In this document: positions 59,641-64,000 of the stretch, in pieces
Layout: the number at the start of each line of letters is the position of its first letter
Position numbering within the stretch: position 1 is the stretch's first letter
Program-made: the position numbers and the translations under genes
From: Urechis unicinctus
Lineage: Eukaryota; Annelida; Polychaeta; Xenopneusta; Urechidae
DNA: 64,000 bases
Assembly (NCBI GenBank): GCA_034190875.2
Contig: CM067353.1
Span: 32,181,199 to 32,245,198 of the forward strand
Direction of reading: 5' to 3'
The notes under the pieces: generated by a model
The model's database searches: none
What the model saw: the letters and a program-made list of their open reading frames with translations, nothing else
What the model was told of the DNA's origin: nothing

Positions 59641-61760
59641 GCTTTTTATCGTTATGGTCTTCATCTCTCGATTGTGAATCACTTCAAGCTGCCAAGCCCG
59701 CTTTATTGATTGCTTATCATGTTTCTTCTCAGACGCCCGTGAGCGTGACCTGTCTGTAAATGAATAACGCTCTCATTTGACCCAGTCCGGCCAATATTGT
59801 AATGGTCTAATTAATGTTGGTTGATTACATTGTTGAATATACCGCTGCCCATGTGTAGGTATGCTGGAGGGATACTAACAGTAAGGTGTGGACCTACTAA
59901 GGGTGCTTCTATGCCATTAGATTTTATATCAGTTCGAGGTCTCTAGTTCGGTAGGCATGTTACAGACAAGCGCGTCAAATAAGACCAGGTGATTGCAGTA
60001 CATTTCAGCGATAAATGAACAAAGCGAATAATTTCTATGGCATCTGTGGCAAGGATCAATGGCAATTTCTATCTTCTTGAAGATAACCTGATACAGCAGT
60101 GAACATGTATGTGGATCAGATGCGTCAACCTGACCATCGCTTATGGTGGGTTAGGCGATGTATCACCGTGCTATCCAACAATGAGCGACAGCAGACCCAC
60201 AACCACATCTGGTAACTTGAGGTGCACTCAGTACATGATTATAAATGCTTTTATTGCTGAAGCAAATGTTGATCTGACTCTATCTTAGTGCAGCCTACAA
60301 GTACAACATTGATGTATTTTTCCAACAATTAAATGGATATTCAATAAAACAGTTACATTATAATCTCTTTTAACTGCCAATATTCGATGACATTGCAGTC
60401 CAAATGTATGAATACAATGCATTGCAGTTTACTGATAATAGGGTGATGACAAAGCAGCGTACCAGGTATGACTTAAACCAGCGTTTTACATTTTACGTCG
60501 AATATATCAGCGTTGAGTTCATGGCTTTTGGTCGATATAATCACTTTGATTTTCCTTCCCGTATGTACAATACGCATACATACACTGGTGATACTAGACT
60601 TATGAGGTGCATTTGCCTATTTGCCATACATTAATGATTCAATTAATTTGAGGTCGACCTCTTCCAAAGCCAACTTCTATATAAATCATTGATCAGGTGT
60701 TGTCGATATTTTCACTCACAATATATAGCCCGAGCTAGACGTTTGATCCTTGTGGTCATCATTGAGGGATATGGCCGTCATTTATGCACACCTTCATGGA
60801 TGCAGAAATGTACGACTGTTCCAATAATTGGCGACCAGCCTAAATTTATACCATCCAATCAACGCTGCCCAATACACTGTAAAATGGCAGATATAAAGTT
60901 AACAACGAAGCGTAAAGTATCATAATGCATATATATCCCACGTGAAAATATGAATCGCACAGCAACGCCTCTATTTGGTGATGATCCGATTTCTACTTTC
61001 AGATTGGATATTCTAAACGAGATCACATTCATCAGTGCAGCAGGGCAAGGCAATAAATTTGTTTATCAAATTTGCAGAGTGTATGACTTGGGGACAATAA
61101 GGTTGTGGTTACAACACTTATTGATAATATCTACAGAAGCAGTAGAAGACTCTTACTGACCTCTTACACTTAGCATTGACACTCATCTACAGCAGTAGCA
61201 TCAATACCTGCAGCTGACAGCGAAAGCCATCACGATGCGGACCAGCAGGGATGGATTAAGAAAAGGATGGACTGAAAAAATCGGTAGATGAAAAGGAGAA
61301 CATGATAAGCTGCTGACCTAACTGTCAGCAAAACAACAGCCACGCGGGTCTCCACTCATCAAGAACGAGAGCATGAATGACCTAACGACAGCATACACGA
61401 CCAACGATATCATCCAAGGCTTATACATTGCCCTGCCTTTAATGGTGCAGTTATCGTTATGCCCTTCATGTTTTTATCAATACTCTAAGCATGATGTGAA
61501 GGTATGTGACGTGGAAAGGAGAATTAAAGGAATAACGCTTGACTGCTGTAAGAGATATCAATACGCTAATGTAAAACACAGTTCTTAACCTACTAGGAAA
61601 TATGTGTCTAATGCATTATCAGGAAGTTGTCTATGAATATATAGAGGGCACGCATGCCTCAATCGCGGTGAATAACATGAATGCCTGCTAATCTGACCCA
61701 GCATATTACATAGCTGCTCAACCAATAGCTACGGTTGAAACAAGTGTCTTATACAGTGTT
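59641..61760 (+). repeat. Array block i plus the 34.8-35.9 kb block, second copies
   Basis: 59,800-60,660 follows 31,020-31,900, and 60,690-61,760 follows 34,840-35,950. In 31-36 kb these two blocks are separated by j and k, but here they are adjacent, which gives the likely ancestral order h, i, this block, j. Frames here (60,404; 60,689; 60,950) are not conserved. Confidence 0.78.
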
Positions 61761-63460
61761 ACGCAATCTTCTTTTGGATTGGTATGGAACGTTCGTTTGA
61801 TTATCCTGTGAATTCCGTTTGCCTTGGTAGTTTACTTGCTTTAAGGCACAGAGCACGCAGATACAATACAGATGCATTTGTGGATTTTTTTTACATCCGT
61901 TGGTTTCATTCATTGCCTACACATATCAGCATGATAACCACTTTGTCTCTAGCTCTAGGAATATAAAACGATTTAATGACTGCCTTTTCATTTATCTAAC
62001 AATGAAGTCAAGGCTATCTGGATATTGCGAAGATGACTCTGGGAACAACAAATGCAGCTGAATCATTTAATTACCCACATTGCACAACCAGGCTCGTTAA
62101 TCAGTATCCTGGCTGCACAACCTGACAGTTAATCATGACTGTATTTGCCATTCGGTCAACCCAATTCATTTGCATCTCTGTTAGGTTTGGCATCCTAAGT
62201 AAATGGAACGGTTTCCAACTGCTTAACAAATGAATTGAGAGCAGCAGTCTAAAGCTGCCACAATCGCACATGCGAGTGCGACATCGAATCGTTGACATCA
62301 TTTTACTTAGAAAAACATCAAGACGTGGGTCGATTTTTGGTTATTGACAATATAACCATGTCATTTGGCTGTCTGCTTACCTCAATTTCTCCATTTGCAA
62401 TGAACAACCCTTATCAAGAAGCATAGAGCCATTATTCTATATCTAGTTCAATCGTTTGTCAGTCTCATATTGCCTCCCGATCCAGCTGTGATTGTCGTTG
62501 AACCAAGATCATTCGTAGCACCTGTTTATGCATAAGCTGGTATAGTTTCCAATGTTTTGTTGGCGTTCTGGTATACGCCGATTACATCAACTGGTGTCAT
62601 ATCAGTCGTCCACGTTCGAATTTCCTAAGAGAACGTTGATTAGAAACGAGCAACAAGCTCGGTATAGGCCTTGTTGTGATAAATCCATTGGCTCATGTTT
62701 ATGAATTCCTTCAATCGGCCCTGACCGATCATGGCCCGAAATAAATATTTTAGTGACAGAAAGACTGAAAAAAATTTGTTAAGGTTAAGATCAGATCAAT
62801 ATATTCACTTTACTTACGCCAGTCACAGTGTATGCGAACACCAAATTATCCATTCACAAATGTCAGCTATAGGCCGCTTTATTCGAGTCGACTAAGTCTT
62901 ATACGAAAGCGAGACATTATTTTCTGTATTAACACTAGTTGAGAATGAGTTGCTAATCATCAAGAGCTCTACTGAACATTTCCTTTATTGTATGTCTGTA
63001 GCTTTGATCTGGTATGACTGCAGAATACGATAATAAGGAACCCCATTATTCATATTGCAAATATACACAGGTAGACACGTTTGATGAGGCGCGCCTACCT
63101 GTTCACAAAACATGGGCTGTATTAATAAATAAACCCAGTCATTCGCGTTACAGAGGTATTTAATGCCAATCCTATTTAAAAGCCGATGGACATGCAACTT
63201 GCATGAAAGTGTGTGCCTTTTAAAGCACATACTGCCAATGGTAAAATTGATCAGTGGCTTTCTTGCCGTCGTTATTCGTAAATCACTCAAGAATGGTATA
63301 TTGATCACTAGGGGGTTCGTTATCTATCCAATTGAACCATGATTATCTGAAATCTATAATGGCATCCAAAAATTGGGGTGTGTGACCTCATTGTCAATGA
63401 TTCACGATTTGAGTGAAATCGCATTATGAAATAATCAATGTGGAAATAACAATAGCGGGT
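61761..63460 (+). repeat. Array block j and k, fourth copies
   Basis: 61,780-62,010 follows 32,610-32,790 and 53,930-54,120. 62,120-62,420 follows 39.5 and 54.3 kb. 62,420-62,930 follows j. 62,960-63,310 follows 33,690-33,940. 63,390-63,460 follows 55,130-55,200. Confidence 0.78.

Positions 63461-64000
<540 letters not shown>

Overview
The window looks like nuclear DNA from an animal or a close relative of animals. It is AT-rich by eye and has no long open reading frames. The few recognisable coding pieces are eukaryotic: exons with GT-AG introns of a YIPF5-type Golgi/ER membrane protein, and a broken copy of the nuclear gene for mitochondrial ATP synthase subunit c, including the end of its import presequence. 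I see no tRNA, rRNA, CRISPR array, phage gene or bacterial operon. No gene here is clearly intact. Most of the 64 kb is non-coding.

The dominant structure is a large, old, mosaic repeat array. Almost every kilobase has one to five diverged partners elsewhere in the window, in a largely conserved order. About 1-4.56 kb is an inverted, collinear and shortened version of about 15.2-27.2 kb. About 8.4-10.95 kb is a direct, shortened version of about 17.2-24.2 kb. About 25.56-31.0 kb is a direct copy of about 41.2-48.1 kb. Further partial units fill 31-41 kb and 48-64 kb. One block can be counted six times (about 14.2, 30.6, 38.6, 47.7, 53.2 and 59.2 kb). I infer a multi-kilobase unit amplified in both orientations, then broken up by deletions, insertions and local conversion.

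Region by region: 1-318 is a 159-bp tandem repeat. 4,814-5,522 (minus) holds three consecutive YIPF5-like exons with correct introns but an in-frame TGA. Decayed copies of its exons lie at 4.1, 10.8, 16.1, 24.0, 50.9 and 58.4 kb, so fragments of this gene travel with the array. 9.6-9.94 kb holds the ATP synthase subunit c pseudogene. 11,258-11,419 (plus) is an unidentified exon-like segment. Three long microsatellites, (CAG)14 at 5.83 kb, (TTG)13(TTC)26 at 13.6 kb and (TCTG)14(TC)24 at 63.6 kb, each sit where sister copies carry only a short seed of the same motif. A predicted G-quadruplex tract lies at the breakpoint of a roughly 700-bp difference between two copies.

There is no gene system in the operon sense. 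The biological interest lies in the macrosatellite architecture, the dispersal of YIPF5 exons within it, and the repeated birth of microsatellites at homologous positions. All homology statements come from reading copies against each other by eye, so block edges are approximate (tens of bases).
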